Shown here: positions 62,597-64,000 of the stretch, one piece after another
Layout of the letters: every line of letters begins with the position of its first letter
Position numbering within the stretch: position 1 is the stretch's first letter
Assembly (NCBI RefSeq): GCF_033100135.1
Contig: NZ_CP136920.1
Span: 3,157,001-3,221,000 of the forward strand
DNA from: Rubellicoccus peritrichatus
GTDB lineage: Bacteria > Verrucomicrobiota > Verrucomicrobiia > Opitutales > Cerasicoccaceae
Length of the DNA stretch: 64,000 nt
Reading direction: 5' to 3'
Notes under the pieces: generated by a model
Told to the model about the DNA's origin: nothing
Seen by the model: only the letters and a program-made list of their open reading frames with translations
The model's database searches: none
Position numbers and translations under genes: made by a program

Positions 62597-64000
62597 ATGC
62601 CCGAAGAAAAAGAACAGAAACTCGTCAATATCAACATCGACGGCCAGGACTACAAAGTTCCGTCGGGTATGAATCTGGTTGATGCTGCCGAAAGCGTAGG
62701 GGTCGAGATCCCGCACTATTGCTATCACCCCAAACTATCTGTCGCAGGTAATTGTCGGATGTGTCTGGTGGAAATGGGGACTCCGATGCGCGACCGTGCC
62801 ACTGGTGAACCGGTACTTGATGAAGACGGTGTACAGAAGATTGGGTGGATGCCAAAGCCAGCTATTGCCTGTGCCTCCAATGCAACTCCTGGTTTGCATA
62901 TTAAAACCCAGTCGCAGTTGACGAAGGACTGTCGCGAGGGAGTGATGGAATTTCTCCTCGTCAACCACCCACTGGATTGCCCGATTTGCGACCAGGCAGG
63001 TGAGTGCAGATTGCAGGAATTTTCAACGGATTACGGCCGTGGCTTCAGTCGTTTTATCGAGGATAAGAACGTTAAGCCAAAGCGCACAGAGCTTGGGCCA
63101 AGGGTTACTTTGGACGACGAACGATGCATTCTCTGCTCACGTTGTGTCCGCTTTGCCGATGAAATCGACGACAATCCTGTTCTTGGTTTTATTGACCGTG
63201 GAAGTCACTCCACTTTGACCTGCTATCCAGGGAAGGAACTTAATAGCAACTATTCTCTCAACACTGTTGATATCTGTCCGGTTGGAGCTCTGACCAGTAC
63301 GGATTTTCGCTTCAAAATGCGCGTCTGGTTCCTGAAGTCAGTTAAGAGCATTTGCACGGAAAGCAGCGTTGGGGTTAACACGGAAGTTTGGAGTCGCGAA
63401 GGTAAGATTTACCGTATCACGCCACGCCGTAATGATAAGGTGAATGACACTTGGATGCCTGATAGTGGTCGGGCAATTTATAACGAAGTCGAAGCTGAGA
63501 GCCGCTTGCGGCTTTTCCGGGTCAATGGCAATCAGGTGAGCCTTGGTGAAGCTATTGAGCGTGCCCGTGAGTTGGTTAAGGCTGGGACAGTCGCCTATGT
63601 TGGCTCTGGTCACATGAGCGTTGAGGAACAGTGGATGCTTCGCTCAATAACCGAGGCAGCACCCGGTAGTGTTCATTTTGTGAGCCATACGGCTGTGGGG
63701 GATGGTCGATTGATTTCCAATGATCGCACTCCGAATCTGCGGGGCGGTTTGTTGACTGGTCTGATCAAAGAGTTACCCGAAGCGAAACTTGACGGATTGG
63801 CTGAAAAGATCGCTGCTGGTGAGATCAAGACCGTGGTATCATTTGGGCAGGATTTAATTGCTGCAGGTATTGGCCCCGATCTTTTAAAGAAAGTAGAGTT
63901 AGTTTACTTCGGAACACACCGGAATGAATGCAGTGATTTGGCTCAGGTGGTTTTGCCAACGCTGATGGTATTTGAAAAGACCGGTTCTTTTGTAAATCAA
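62597..64000 (+). CDS. nuoG: NADH-quinone oxidoreductase subunit G (partial, runs off window)
   Basis: The reading frame is open to the end of the window and holds at least 468 residues. A 2Fe-2S domain has C42, C53 and C56 (HYCYHPKLSVAGNCRMCLVE), then HPLDCPICDQAGECRLQ (H-x3-C-x2-C-x5-C, cluster N5) and RCILCSRCVRFADE with DICPVGAL (cluster N4). A molybdopterin-oxidoreductase-like domain begins around residue 240. NuoG delivers electrons along the N module. The 3' end lies outside the window, so the C-terminal part cannot be judged. Confidence 0.94.
   Translation, partial: MPEEKEQKLVNINIDGQDYKVPSGMNLVDAAESVGVEIPHYCYHPKLSVAGNCRMCLVEMGTPMRDRATGEPVLDEDGVQKIGWMPKPAIACASNATPGLHIKTQSQLTKDCREGVMEFLLVNHPLDCPICDQAGECRLQEFSTDYGRGFSRFIEDKNVKPKRTELGPRVTLDDERCILCSRCVRFADEIDDNPVLGFIDRGSHSTLTCYPGKELNSNYSLNTVDICPVGALTSTDFRFKMRVWFLKSVKSICTESSVGVNTEVWSREGKIYRITPRRNDKVNDTWMPDSGRAIYNEVEAESRLRLFRVNGNQVSLGEAIERARELVKAGTVAYVGSGHMSVEEQWMLRSITEAAPGSVHFVSHTAVGDGRLISNDRTPNLRGGLLTGLIKELPEAKLDGLAEKIAAGEIKTVVSFGQDLIAAGIGPDLLKKVELVYFGTHRNECSDLAQVVLPTLMVFEKTGSFVNQ

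Noticed and set aside
1-64000. tRNA genes, CRISPR arrays, restriction or toxin-antitoxin systems
   Set aside because: I read the spacers on both strands and found no cloverleaf-like sequence, regular repeat-spacer array or recognisable defence gene.

Overview
The window looks like chromosomal DNA from a Gram-negative, aerobic member of the Verrucomicrobiota, probably class Opitutia. This is an inference from the near-50% G+C, an outer-membrane TamA/TamB pair, lipoproteins, a nusA-infB-rbfA-DHH-truB-ribF block, caa3-type oxidase and complex I operons, large secreted LamG proteins, and sparse Shine-Dalgarno sequences. I saw no rRNA, tRNA, CRISPR array, transposase or prophage.

Layout. 1-6.4 kb: a hairpin-rich segment, an orphan sorting-tail-like fragment, folE2, a large exported metzincin/LamG protein and small hypotheticals. 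6.5 kb: the small SRP RNA gene followed by an inverted repeat. 6.8-12.7 kb: tamB-tamA. 13.0-16.6 kb: dnaX, with an A9 tract joining two reading frames, and recQ. 16.8-21.1 kb: an OmpR-type regulator and two tandemly duplicated histidine kinases with a decayed regulator tail between them. 21.2-25.4 kb: an EEP-family phosphodiesterase, a PLP aminotransferase, an Lrp regulator and a glycosyltransferase-like protein. 25.6-28.5 kb: a compact type III polyketide synthase / flavoprotein / methyltransferase set. 28.5-33.3 kb: an exported protein of unknown function, a CrtI-like oxidoreductase, menG/ubiE and a VOC protein. 33.6-38.4 kb: a ClpX-like ATPase without a zinc domain, an HU/IHF protein, hisS and two small membrane-anchored proteins. 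38.4-42.8 kb: two GT-B glycosyltransferases, an SDR enzyme, an ABC-2 exporter permease and a SHOCT lipoprotein. 43.0-51.6 kb: the nusA-ribF block, preceded by a promoter-like site and an intrinsic terminator, then a CNNM/CBS membrane protein. 51.6-64.0 kb: the caa3 oxidase operon (ctaCDEFG, minus strand), a blue-copper lipoprotein, and nuoBCDEFG (nuoG runs off the end).

How they fit together. The right end is a respiratory module: complex I takes NADH electrons, MenG completes the quinone ring, and the caa3 oxidase reduces oxygen, with a copper protein as a plausible soluble or tethered carrier. The central genes are information-processing housekeeping genes. The most unusual items are the two-frame dnaX with an A9 slip site and no zinc-module cysteines, the tandem kinase duplication next to an 11-bp-period regulator box, the three-gene phenolic-lipid-like locus, the insertion in CtaC, and a set of intergenic hairpin repeats. 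Many assignments are confident at family level. Substrates of the kinases, polyketide synthase, glycosyltransferases and hypotheticals cannot be read from sequence.
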